DNA from: Mesostigma viride
Lineage: Eukaryota > Streptophyta > Mesostigmatophyceae > Mesostigmatales > Mesostigmataceae
Assembly: GCA_009746045.1 (NCBI GenBank)
Contig: RPFO01000115.1
Span: forward strand, 864,474-928,473
Direction of reading: 5' to 3'
Length of the DNA stretch: 64,000 nt
Part shown: positions 52,851 through 64,000 of the stretch, in pieces
Layout of the letters: every line of letters begins with the position of its first letter
How positions within the stretch are numbered: the stretch's first letter is position 1
The notes under the pieces: generated by a model
Database searches by the model: none
What the model saw: the letters and a program-made list of their open reading frames with translations, nothing else
Told to the model about the DNA's origin: nothing
Translations under genes and position numbers: made by a program

Positions 52851-55800
52851 ATGTCTAGTACTTTGTACGGTGACCTGTGCAGTGCAGGCCGTGTTGAGCT
52901 CCCCAATGCTGCAGCTCGGGGAACCGTGTTCTCACTGCTGTTCGTGCCACCGGCTGAAGATGAGTCAGCGAAAGCGACAGAACCCAAGTACTTAGTTGCC
53001 GGCACGAGCAGCGGCCGCATCGCGGTTTACCATGTGCCGGACGTATTGAGCAAGTCAATTCATTTGGTAATTGGCACTCCATCTCTTATTATGCGAGTTA
53101 GAGATCGTCATGATTTTCTACGCGCTTCTGGTTCTGATAGTAATGGGGATGTCTGGAATGATCGGGGCGGCGATGACCTGGGTGCTTTCTGCGCGGTGCT
53201 CTCCCAACCGCCTCTTACAATCTGATGCGGCATCCTGTTTTTGACACGTGTCCTGTCGCATCGTTTCGATTGCAATTCAGGGCGCTCGTGTTTTCTTTAG
53301 GATCCACATTCAGAATTGTGTAATCTCATTCTGGGTTGAATCCCGTCGAGCCGAGGTGTTGTCATTCGGTGCTGGCTCAGACCTGGCTTAATAGTTTTCT
53401 GCTTTTCACCATAAAGTGTACTTCCATGCTCTCTGAATAGCTTGCCTTTTGGTTGATTTTGCTTAGTGCGTTATCGTCTCTTATTGCCTGCTTGTTAACA
53501 CTGTCAAACGTGCCCTGCTAGGATGCGAGCGGTGGCTCCATATCCCCGCACATGGAGTGGAAGGCTCACGAGGGGGCGGTCTACACGATGCGTTTCATGG
53601 GAACAGGTGCCAGCGCCATGCTTCTGAGGTAGGGCCTGGCATTGCTGAGGTAGGGCCTCCCATTGCGCGACACCTGGCCAACCTCTTTCTGCCATGGACC
53701 AAGATACCTTACAGTCTTGACTTGGATTCTCGGACGCCATTCTCAGTGCTAGGTGGGGGCAGCAGTCCCTGCTGTTGAGCCATGCGGGCCAAGCATGTAT
53801 GCACACACAGTGGAGGACGCGATAAGACCGGGAAGAAAGATAGGAGGATGGGGGGCGACAGCGGGGCATCTGCCGCAGGGCACTTACAGCAGGGGATTTA
53901 CAGTAGGGCATTTACAGCAGGGCATTTACAGCAGGGCATTTACAGCAGGGCATGTACAGCAGGAAAATCAGGTGGCAGGCGTGGAAAATTTGGGTGCTCC
54001 TGTGCACCTGCTGAAGGGGCAACCGCTAGAGAGACTAGACCTTGGGCAGCGAGCTGTGCGGGTGGTTCCTTGAACAGTACCTATGTGTCGCTCATGCCTT
54101 TTGCTTTGCATCATTATCATGTCTTGCATTACCTGCCTGTTGGCGACATCCTGGAGCAAGTGACCACTACCCCCCCCTTAACCCCCCCCCCCCCCCGTAG
54201 GGAGGGTGGGGTGGGATGGATCTCAACCCGCGCCCCCCCCCCCCGCATAGGGGGGGGGGAGGGGGGGGGGCCTCAACCCACCCACCCAACCCAATTGCAG
54301 TAGTAGGTGGCTATAAAGTGCTCAGAAGGGAGGGGGGGGAGGGGGGAGGGGTCTCAACGACCCCACCTGCCCTCAACCTGTACCAGGGGGTGGGGGGGTT
54401 CTGACCCCCCCCCCCCCCCCCCCCCCCAGTGCTCACTCGCTTAGGGATTGTCACAGACAGGCAGTTACAAGGCGCGCTCGCAGTGTAACTGTACTTGTCC
54501 ACATGTACTTGTCGTCCATGTCGTTGCAGTGAGCTTCTTTCGTGCATCTGCCAGCTGGCCTGCGCCTGCATGCCCCACCCTCCTGTCCTTATCCCGTCTT
54601 GAGGGCGCACGTTGCTGTGTGCTTGTACGCCCTTTGTTGTGCTTAGACGCCATTTGTCGTGCTTGGGTGCGGCAACGTGCGCTTTGTTAGTTCTGTCGAA
54701 GGCCGCTCGCTGTGCTCATGTTGGCACCTGTCACACATCATCAAGACCTCTGCGTGCGTGTTCGTGGAAGCATACCCCCTTTTGCTTGTTTAGCTTGGTT
54801 GATCTCACCATCCTGGTTGCTGTAGATGGAGTAAATCCCCCTGATAGGTACCAGCCACCCACACACACACCCTTCCCCTTGTCCACTGCGCCCCCTTCTG
54901 TGTCCCCCCTCCCCCTCTGTGCCCCCCCTCCCGCTCTCTGCCCCCTCCCCCCTCCTTCCCCTCTTCCCTTTCCTGTTGGCTTCTTGCCCCCTCTGCCCCC
55001 CCCTGTGCCCCCAGCGGCGGGGATGACGGGCGAGTGCTCGGGTGGTCATGGCGCGCACTGGAGGCAGCCATGGCACCCGGTACGCGCCTGCGGCCTGCTC
55101 TAGACAAGTTCACAGTATGCGATTGTGTTGCTTGTATGCACCTGCACCCTAGCATAGACAAGAAGTACAAACTTGCACTGCTGGCACGTGCCTGCGCACT
55201 AGTCCAGACAAGTACACTCTTGCCCTGCTGGTATGCGCCTAGTCCAGACCACTAAGAATTATACTCTTGCACTGTTGGTACGCGCCTGTGCCGTGTTGGA
55301 GTAAGTTGTTGATTTGCTAGCTAGGCACCTCTGTGCTAGGAGAGCGTTCTACGTTTTAGTGGCTCGAGGTTATGACAGGTCTCTTCCCCTTGGCCTCGTC
55401 CCCATGGCCTGGCAGAGCACGGCCCCACGTGCGCTGCGTGTGCCAGTATCAGCAGTAGACGACCTGCTTGCATCGTCGCCGAATGCAATGTACATGCTGC
55501 CTAGGGTGAATGGCCAGTGCCTCCATCCATCTCAGCTCGTTCACCCAAGTGCTTGTCGCCGCTGTCTTTTGCCGCCACGTCATGGAGCGGTTGAAAGCAA
55601 TGCGCCCTGGGTGACCGACGCTATGCTGCCCCTTGTTAGTCGGCGGAGTGTGCATGCTGTTTACCAGCACCCCTAGTTGCATCGCCAGGGATTTGAGCCA
55701 GGGATGGTGTGCTGGGCTAACAGGCTGCCCATGGCCATGCATAACATTTTAACCACCCCATATGCTCCCTCTTCCCTTGTGTACGCTGCGTTGCATGCTC

Positions 55801-58800
55801 CATCTCATGGGCCACCAGGCACGCAGGCAGCGCGGCGACCAGTCCCAGCCACGTTCCAAGTAAACCTGCCGCAACAAAGGTAGGCGTTGCTCGCTCGCTC
55901 ACGCCGTGTAATCACCGGGGTTCTGGAGGGCAAACACTGTACCCTACCAGGGGTTGCGTTGAAGCAAGTGGTCTCTATCGCCCAGGTCTTGGCCATTATG
56001 TTGGCATATCCCTCTCACTGTCAATGCCAGCGCACGGATGCTGTTTGGGTGTCACGCGAGGCGGTTGTTTTTAGTTAAGATGACATGTATGGGGCATGTG
56101 GGCGGGCAGGCATGCAGGTGTGGGGGGGGGGCAGGTAGGGGGGGAGGCTGGTCGGGGGGCGAGGGGGGGGCGCCTGGCGGTGGTGGTGGGTATGCAGCTG
56201 GGAAGGGGGGGGGGGGGGGGGGGGGGCATGTGGTGGTGGACAAGCATGTTGGGGAGTTTGTTGAATGGGTGCAGGTGGGCAGCATTTGTTGAGAGTGATG
56301 GACAGCGTGGGCGCAGGTGGGCAGCATTTGTTGAGAGTGATGGGCCGAGTGGGGAGCATGGGTGGGATGGTGGGCCGGTGGGTGGATGATGTTGGGGTGT
56401 GCAGTGGTGTGTGAATTGCTGGGTGCTAAGGGCGGCTGACTGGGTTGATGTGCAGCTGGGCAGAAACACGAACATGAACATCTGGTGGGTATAAATAGAT
56501 GGGACAGGTAAGATCGTTGCGTGGGAAGGGTGGGTGGGTGGTAAACAGGGTTGCCGCCAAGGGGTGGCACCATCTACGATACCAGGGCACGATGCAAGTG
56601 TCAGGAGGTGGGGGAGGTGGGGGAGGCTCGCATGGCCACAACAAATGCTGGCAATAGCTACATATTCCCATCGATGAACGGGTGGACACTGCAGTTATAT
56701 TCTCACAAAGCGAATGCTCCGCATTTATCCCTGATGTGCCGTGCAGGGGGGTGGGGGGAGCCCTGGGTCCGGTCGCTGAGGTCAACGATTTGGCTTGTGA
56801 TGCAAAGGTGCATGCCAAGGCCCGGCCACGCGTCTCTGCCCATTTTCCGCTCGGACGTGACATCCCTGGCCGGCAGGCTGTCCCTTCAGATCGCGGCTCT
56901 GCCTCACGCCTATCAAGAGAGCAATGGTTCCCTCTCATTCCCCTCGCCTCTATAATAGCATGCACTGCTGCACGAGACAGATTGGGGCATGCAAGCGGGG
57001 GAGCATCGGATCTTGGGTGTACCAGGGTATAGCATGTGCACTTGCGACAGCAGGTCGGGATGATGCGGCAGGCAAGGCACCCACAAGTTCCTTGCTATGC
57101 ATGCAGCTGACTAATGGCCACACCTGCCTGGGGCTGGTGCTAGATCCGCGTTAACGCCCACTCCTTGTTGCGCCGTGATGGGTTGTGAGCATGGTGTGCA
57201 TGTGGACTCTTGCAGCATATGCATCCTCCATTAGGCACCCCCCATCAAACGGCACGCCAGCTGCTTGCTAGTGTACTACAACATGTTCTACCATGCACGG
57301 CTGGCCTTCGCCTTCTGGAAATTAGTTTTTTTTTTCCGGAAATCCCCCCATCTCATGAATAGTGCCATCCTGAGCGATAGCACAAGCCCATTTCCAGACT
57401 AAGCTGCAGCGTGTTCATTCTTGAGCGACGCAGCTTAAGGGAATGGCTCTCGCTGGCTGCCTTGCAGGACATGCTGCCTGGCTAATGGAGCCGTCTTTAC
57501 TGCCTTTCATGTGCTCGTATCACCCACCCACCTACCTGACCCCTTGTGCGTGTGATGCCCTCTCCCTGTTCTCCGTGGCTGGCCCCTGGCAGCAAGCGCG
57601 GGTCTTTGCGGCGGCGGGCGACGGCAACGCGTATGCATGGGACATGGTGCGTGGCGTGTGCCAGCTGTTGACGTGGGATGTTGATGGCGGTGAAATGCCT
57701 AGTGATGGTGTTGGCAGGTCATGTAGATGTGGGTGATGAATCACCCGCTTCGATGTAATTGATGACCCCTCACCCCAATGTCCAGCACCCCAATCCTCTG
57801 CATTTCTTCCCCCACACCCCCATCCTGTTCCCCACGCGCACTTGCCCATCGACTTCTCCCCTCCCCTTACTTTCACGCCTCTTTTCGCTTGTCCTTTCCG
57901 TCCCCCGCAGCATTTGCTTTATCTGAACACAGGTGGCTGCATGTTTCACTGTGTTCTCGCTCCAACCCCTTGCCCCCTCAGATTGCCTCGCTGTTTTGTG
58001 TTCCTGGTGGCATCCGCCTTCTCACCATTCTGTAATTTCTTGCCTGCATTACACCGCACACCCACAGGGCGCGGGCCGGCTGGTGGCCTCCTTTTCCGGC
58101 GGCCACTCGGACATGCTCCACTGCATCGCCCTGCGCCCAGCGCATCATCAAGCGGTGACGGGATCGGAGGACGGGACCTGCTGCGTGTGGGGTACGTGCC
58201 CCAGCAATGGACCGTAAACGGGTGTAGGCCTGCGGATGGGCACCGTTCGGTTCAGGCTGGCCGGCATACGTCCCCCCGTGCGTACATCCTTCCCCCCCCC
58301 CCCCCCTCCCGTTTAAGAATGGGGTCCGACTGATCCAGGGCTCACAATCTTAAAGAATCTTACTACTGTGATTGCATCCTGCTACTTTCTACTTCTCCTC
58401 TACCAGTAGATGTCAAACCCAGAGTCTCAGAATCTAAAACCTGGGATTCTTAAACAGGGGGGGAGGTGGGGGAGTAGTCCTGAAGTAGGCGATCGCTGGG
58501 GCAACGGTGGCGGCAAGGGGCAGGAGTGGTGAGCATGCGTTACTGGCCGTGACTGCTGCCTGCAGATGGCAGCCTTAAACCATGAGCAGGAGGCAGACAG
58601 GTGTGTCATATGCCTCAATGAGTGAGCTTGAGTTCTCACGGGTTATGGCACATGCGCCCAGTTCTCGGGTTGTAAACATATTACATTTGTGTACAATTTT
58701 TTTCTGTATGTAACACTTCGACGCATACGTAGGGCAATTGGTCTTTTTCTTGTCGGCGTTTTGGGGGCTGCCACTGGCTGACTGGCATCCCGCCCCCATG

Positions 58801-61800
58801 CGGCCTGTGGTCTACTTGCCCGCAACTCTCCCTCCCCGCTCCCCCCCCCCATCTCCTTCTCACTCTGCCTCCACCTCCCCATTATCACCCGACCACACAC
58901 ATCACCCGCGGGGAACATCTCCCCCGGCCCTGCCTGCCCCACCCACGTCACCCACCAGACGTGCGCTCCGGCTCGCACACGAAGCTACTGGATCTGTCCC
59001 GCACCAGCGTGCAAGCCTTGCCCTGCTTCCGTGGCACTGCCAGTGGTGGGGTACCGGCAGCAGGGGGCGGTGCCACGGTGACAAGTCGGGTCGGGGATGC
59101 GGGCGTCGCGGCAGCCACGAGGGCCACCCCGCAGGGTGCGCACTGGGTGGGCGCCATGGCCACGGACACCTCCCAGGACTGGCTGGTACGGCATGCCCTC
59201 CAGCCACCTGTCTTCTACATCTACATAAGACGCCTGTCTGTCGACGAGTACCATAGTTGTGATTACATCAGCCACTCACGCTGTACGCACGCTGTACCTG
59301 CGGACTCCCATGCCATGCACGTTCTTGAGACGCCAACAGCATGGCAGTTGGGTTGGAATATGGGGGATGCAACGACGCCCCCCCTGTGTAGGTGCCTCCG
59401 CATGGTGATCCGAGGATGCGCACGTTGCCTCCCCATGGCCAGTCTGTGCTTGTATAGTGACCACCTTCTTTTCCTGTGCTTGTATAGTGACCACCTTCTT
59501 TTCCTGTGCTTGTATAGTGACCGCCTGTCTTGTTCTGTTCATAAGGCTGGAGCACCAGCTCGCTGCGTGATCCCTGTTTAGGTTAACCATGTATGATCTT
59601 CCGATCCCACCGAGGAGGCCACCGCAACCGTTGTCGGACCGTGCTGGCGGATACAGATATTGTGGGGTGGCTACTGCAAGGAGGTTCCAGCTGGCCAGGT
59701 CGCAGGACCCAGCTGGGCATCCTGGGGTCTCCCTGTCTGAGTTGCGGTCACATGACAGCTGTCGTAGTGGGTTGCCTTGCCAGGGTGAAATAGCTATTGG
59801 CAGTTACTGTCAGCTTGGCTAATGGAGGCTGGCGGCGACAGCACAAGCCGCATGCTGCCCATGGAGCACGTCTTCATTACCAGGAGTGACATTCTCCTTT
59901 CTCTCTCCCGTGTGCACATGCCCGTGCCTCCAAGGGGTGACGCAGTGGTTCCTGCAGATGGCAGGCATCTGCAAAACCATGTATGCTCTTCTTGTCATGT
60001 GACTCAGCGAGCCTGCTTGGGTTCATCACTACGGGTATCCCTGTCTGACCCTGTGGCATGCTGGTTGCGATCGCGATCGTAACCAGCCTTGCTGCTCACT
60101 TCCTTGGTTTGCACGTTCTAATTCTTCTGTGGCTTTTCACATTTTGTGGTTGCTCGTGTGCATGGGTGGCTTGCTGTCTCCTCCGGTGCACTGCCTGCCA
60201 CCCGCGTACCCGTGCTGAGTCTCCCCCTTGTTCCCACGCCCACGCCTCCCCCTTGTCGCGGCAGTTCCTCGGTGCAGGATCCAGCTCATCAGCGGGTGGT
60301 GCACTGATAACTTGCAGCATGCACGCCATGGCGCCCGTCACCGCCATCGCCACGGATGCGCCCGTGCATGCGCTCGCCTTCGGACACGACCAGCAGGTAG
60401 GTCTGGGGGACCTTGCGCTCTTGACCAGCCGACTGGGGGTTACGGTCACTGAGGGGGATGGGCAGGGTTCTCGCTGCGGTCATAGAGTTGGAAGTTGATG
60501 ACAGTCGTGATGGATACCGTACATAGCATGTGTGCCATACCAAGGTCGTGTCTGCTCACTCTCGGTTCCGTGCAAAGTTGCATCTTCAAAGCCCAGTGCG
60601 GATGGAACTTGACGCACCAGCGACCCAAATTTGAGGCGTGAGGCACCTGCTGTGCTGCTTGAAGTGGCCAGTTTGGCCTGGTCGGTGAAGGACATCAGGC
60701 GCGTTCGGGTAGCAATAAAATTTGCCACTTGTACGGTATAAAGTGATCCTAGGCTCGGGTAAAGAGAGTCAACAGCGATGCTTGATGTCAGTTAGGACCG
60801 ATCCGCGGTGACGAAGGCGGAATAGGAAATGCTAGCCCTGCACTTGGCCCAAAGCAAGTCCTTTGGGCGCCCTGGTGATGCAGCGACGATGGGCCACGAC
60901 AAGAGCTCAGTGTGCCGTAGTTACGTCCATTAGGGGGGGATGGGTTTGAGGGGGATGGGCTTGCCTACTAGCTCCATTCTGCATTGATTTCCCTTTTCCT
61001 CACTTGGGCGGCCCATGGCATGTTACACGGAAAAGGCTGTGTTGTCACATTCGGGCAGCTGCATTGGGAGATAGCACTGGTCCCCCAGCATGGGAGCTGC
61101 CTTGTAGCCTAATCACCGACTTTCAAGCTTTTACAAGGCGCCATACTTGTGGGCATGGATGCTGTTGGAAGAAGAGGAATCATCGATGTCCGACTGAGGT
61201 GCTTTCGGGTAGCCCCATGCCTGCGTGGGCAGCGCACACCCAACTTTGCACCATCACGTCACTCCATTACGTTGCTAGTACTTTTCCATTGTTTATTCAT
61301 TTCACGCCACAAGAAGTTATGAGTTATTTTCCTTACGGTTGCAGTGATATTGCATTCCAGCCCAGGCTGGCTGCCTTGCGCTCCATGGTCCCTAGTACTC
61401 TCCGTGGCTCGTCAGCAATCTTCTCACTGGCTGCTGCTGCCTGCTTTGACGTCATCCATGGGTGCCTTCATCCCCATCATGCACGCACCCTGTGTGCTGA
61501 CATGGCATGGCGACGTTGTGACAGGTCATCACGGGTGGCGCAGGGCCCCTGCTGCACGCGTATGGCGGCATAAACCTGGCCCACCAGCACTCGTGGAAGA
61601 CGTCCTCCTCCTCCCTCTTCGCGGTCGCGGAACACAGCTCCAAGGTAACATGGGATGCTGCTATCTGGCTGTGGCTGCCTTAGGTGGGAGTTTTGGGATT
61701 CCAAGTGGTGCCTTTGGGTGAATTGGGATGAACTTTGCCATCAGCTCCATGTCGAGTTTGCCAGCAGCTCAACCAGCTGGAGCCGGCCATGTCCTGTCTA

Positions 61801-62593
61801 TGACATGAACTGTTTGGCTGCCGTGACCAGTTTTCGGAAGGCATATTGCTGGTGCACATTTGTAAATTCGACATGAGCGTTGCTTTGTGCGCTTCACCTG
61901 TGTTGTGATGTCATGCTGCGGTTCACGCGCTCATCAATGTCCTAGCGAAGCAAATAGGGAGCAAGTAGGAATACACGCTGTCAATGTGCTGTGTGGCAGG
62001 CAGCATGGGCGTGTGCCGTGTATCACGAGTGTGCGCTCCATGGCTGGCGGCTTCTGTGCCTCCCATAGCCAGGACCTCAGTGATGGCCTGTTTTCGATGT
62101 CCACACAGAGTGATGGTGAAAGCTCTGCCGCTAAAACTGTGGGCACATTGGGTGTGCTGCCTTGGCGGGGTTTCCACAAAATGTCGCACAATGGTCGTGA
62201 GGGGAAGACATATGTCTCGTCTCCGGTGTGTACAAGGGGCCATCGTTGGCCCAGTACCCAGCATTGAGCATAGCAGCGATGCCAGGCCAACCGACGTGGG
62301 AGACTGTGGAAGGGCCGGCGTTCAGGTTCAGGCCCGAAAAGGGGGAAAGGGGGTGGGCCCTTTGTGTGTAAGGGGCCCCCATTTGTTCCTTCTCAGCCTA
62401 TCACAACGTCCTCCATGAATGCCAGGGATTCTGTGGTGGGGTCTTTTTGCTTGCTGCTACAGCACTGACTGGCTGTTTGGAGCCTCTGTATGGCCATCGT
62501 CGCATGCAGCTGGTGGCGGTCGGCGGCAGGGGAGGCTTTGTCGACATCTTCACCGATTATGGCAGCGTGATGGCCACCTTTCAGTGCAGTTGA
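52851..62593 (+). CDS. THOC6: THO complex subunit 6 / DWA1-type WD40 protein
   Basis: Exons: 52851-53066, 53522-53628, 55015-55079, 55819-55879, 56747-56807, 57593-57646, 58068-58191, 58959-59185, 60265-60396, 61525-61644, 62510-62593. All introns are GT-AG and phases agree; 416 residues. The order of blocks follows plant DWA1/THO6: YLVAGTSSGRIAVY, WKAHEGAVYTMRF, GGDDGRVLGWSW, GALGPVAEVNDLA, VFAAAGDGNAYAWDM, FSGGHSDMLHCIAL, VTGSEDGTCCVWDVRSG, HWVGAMATDTSQDWL, ALAFGHDQQVITGGAGPLL, and the terminal LVAVGGRGGFVDIF. A Gly/Ala-rich insert of about 40 residues lies in exon 8. In other eukaryotes this subunit acts with the THO/TREX complex in nuclear mRNA export; plant DWA1 also binds DDB1. The ATG at 52,851 precedes SSTLYGDL; an in-frame GTG lies two codons before it. 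Confidence 0.9.
53874..53956 (+). repeat. 14-bp tandem repeat in THOC6 intron 2
   Basis: About six units of CAGCAGGGCATTTA, with slight variants. Confidence 0.85.
54165..54427 (+). repeat. C- and G-homopolymer-rich patch in THOC6 intron 2
   Basis: Contains several C and G runs of 8-23, the longest a C run at about 54,404-54,427. Intronic; lengths may be assembly-dependent. Confidence 0.8.
56110..56352 (+). repeat. G-rich patch and 42-bp duplication in THOC6 intron 4
   Basis: Long G runs at 56,120-56,226, followed by two copies of a unit containing GCAGGTGGGCAGCATTTGTT (56,271-56,345). Confidence 0.8.
59440..59525 (+). repeat. 30-bp tandem repeat, three units, in THOC6 intron 8
   Basis: Three near-identical units containing GTGCTTGTATAGTGACC; the third diverges at its end. 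Confidence 0.85.
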
Positions 62594-63065
62594 ATATTTC
62601 CTAGCGCAGGTACAGCCACATTGAGACTGCACTCGCTTCATGCATAGTGATGCTATGCCCTTCGGCTGTGCGCCTCTGCACGGCAGACTGTTCGGGACTC
62701 TTGGTATCAAGTGTTTGGGACAACTTTTATGTCTGGCATTGGCAAGTGGCTACAGCTATTAAGATGCCAACTAGTAGGGCTAGCTTCGTGAAGCCTGGCA
62801 ACAGTTCTGAAAATTAAGCCTGCTCACGCACTAGCCACCTGGCCAACTCCAGTCAGCGATCAATCAACCAACGGCACAGGTTGAGGCATTTGGGAGCCAC
62901 ATGGCACGCTAAGAGTACAGTGCTTTGCATGGATCCGTGATTGCTATAAAGTGAGACAACTATGCCTGGACGCATGGCTATATACACAACAAGGGGGCAG
63001 AGACTCATGCCCTTCTAGAGCTTGTCGCCTAAGTGGCAAACTTGTCACTCTGGCACAGACACGTG
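62594..63065. other. 3' flank of the THOC6 homologue
   Basis: No reading frame or repeat is supported. The polyadenylation site of the upstream gene is expected here. Confidence 0.4.
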
Positions 63066-63874
63066 CAATGTCAGCTAGTAGAGAGTTAGGCAGTAACAAA
63101 TATGGGTGTGATAAGACCGAATGACAGCTAGTAGAGAGTTAGGCAATAACAAATGTGGGTGCGATAAGACCGAATGACAGCTAGTAGAGAATTAGGCAAT
63201 AACAAATGTGGGTGCGATAAGACCGAATGACAGCTAGTAGAGAGTTAGGCAATGACACATGTGGGTGTGATAAGACCGAATGACAGCTAGTAGAGAGTCA
63301 GGCAATAACAAATGTGGGTGCATGTGATAAGACCGAATGACAGCTAGTAGAGAGTCAGGCAATAACAAATGTGGGTGCGATAAGACCGAATGACAGCTAG
63401 TAGAGAGTTAGGCAATAACAAATGTGGGTGCGATAAGACCGAATGACAGCTAGTAGAGAGTTAGGCAATAACAAATGTGGGTGCGATAAGACCAAATGAC
63501 AGCTAGTAGAGAGTTAGGCAATAACAAATGTGGGTGGGATAAGACCGAATGACAGCTAGTAGAGAGTTAGGCAATAACAAATGTGGGTGTGATAAGACCG
63601 AATGACAGCTAGTAGAGACTTAGGCAATAACACATGTGGGTGCGATAAGACCGAATGACAGCTAGTAGAGAGTTAGGCAATAACAAATGTGGGTGCGATA
63701 AGACCGAATGACAGCTAGTAGAGAGTTAGGCAATAACAAATGTAGGTGCGATAAGACCGAATGACAGCTAGTAGAGAGTTAGGCAATAACAAATGTGGGT
63801 GCGATAAGACCGAATGACAGCTAGTAGAGAGTTAGGCAATAACAAATGTGGGTGTGATAAGACCGAATGACAGC
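63066..63874 (+). repeat. 53-bp minisatellite, about 15 units
   Basis: Unit contains AGCTAGTAGAGAGTTAGG, then CAATAACAAATGTGGGTG and CGATAAGACCGAATGAC. Units differ at single positions; one near 63,320 carries a 4-bp insertion (CATG). This is the only large array in the window not placed inside an intron by the gene models. Confidence 0.95.
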
Positions 63875-63903
63875 TGACGTGCCCGGACTGCTAGGTGCGG
63901 TCA

Positions 63904-64000
63904 CAAGGGAGCATCTTGGCATCGCAAATGTCCACGTACCAGGCGCTGAGCAAGCAGCTTGCAGACGGCACTGTGACTCGAATGCTCCGTCACATCCTCG
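63904..64000 (+). pseudogene. LINE reverse transcriptase fragment running off the window
   Basis: The frame that opens after a stop at 63,892-63,894 reads QALSKQLADGTVTRMLRHIL to the window edge. DGTVxxMLRHxL is identical in pattern to the RT fragment at 52.0-52.25 kb, so it is best read as the post-RT part of another LINE ORF2. An ATG at 63,928 would also allow a host gene start, but the motif match favours the element. Confidence 0.5.

Overview
The window is nuclear DNA of a eukaryote. All five multi-exon genes use GT-AG introns whose phases fit together. It contains LINE-type retrotransposon debris and very large simple-sequence arrays. The gene set (a striatin homologue, a THO complex subunit 6/DWA1-type WD40 protein, a plant/fungal-type 2OG-Fe(II) oxygenase) and the moderate-to-high GC with intron-rich genes suggest a microalga, perhaps of the green lineage. 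The sequence alone does not fix the taxon. I see no CRISPR array, rRNA gene or confident tRNA.

Layout. 0.1-2.3 kb: a decayed LINE copy on the minus strand. 4.09-12.08 kb (+): 2OG-Fe(II) dioxygenase in ten exons, with two large microsatellites in one intron. 12.6-13.15 kb: LINE 3' end. 13.5-16.1 kb (-): a three-exon armadillo-like helical protein. 17.2-17.6 kb: an ankyrin-repeat relic. 18.9-23.6 kb: nested LINE pieces and short (TTAA)n-tailed insertions, one with a clear target-site duplication. 24.2-40.7 kb (-): striatin homologue in at least eleven exons; one 6.2-kb intron is almost wholly a G-rich/C-rich satellite with an assembly gap. 41.9-42.4 kb (-): a weak possible gene. 44.66-48.66 kb (+): the 3' part of a gene I cannot name, split by a 1.7-kb 15-bp array. 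49.3-52.3 kb: LINE remnants and a second short insertion with target-site duplication. 52.85-62.59 kb (+): THOC6/DWA1 homologue in eleven exons. 63.07-63.87 kb: 53-bp minisatellite, followed by a piece of reverse-transcriptase ORF running off the window.

Two themes link the window. First, tandem arrays of 5-53 bp units sit in introns of every multi-exon gene and do not disturb the exons; the very long ORFs seen there (up to 1,707 codons) are artefacts of low-complexity DNA. Second, several retroelement fragments (ORF1 copies, ORF2 C-terminal pieces, short 130-160 bp insertions) end in the same small stem-loop, ACTCCCAACGGAGT or a variant, followed by a (TTAA)n/(TAAT)n tail. This looks like one LINE family and the short elements it mobilised. 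Striatin (STRIPAK phosphatase/kinase scaffold) and THOC6 (mRNA export) are housekeeping functions; nothing indicates that the five genes form a cluster with a shared role.
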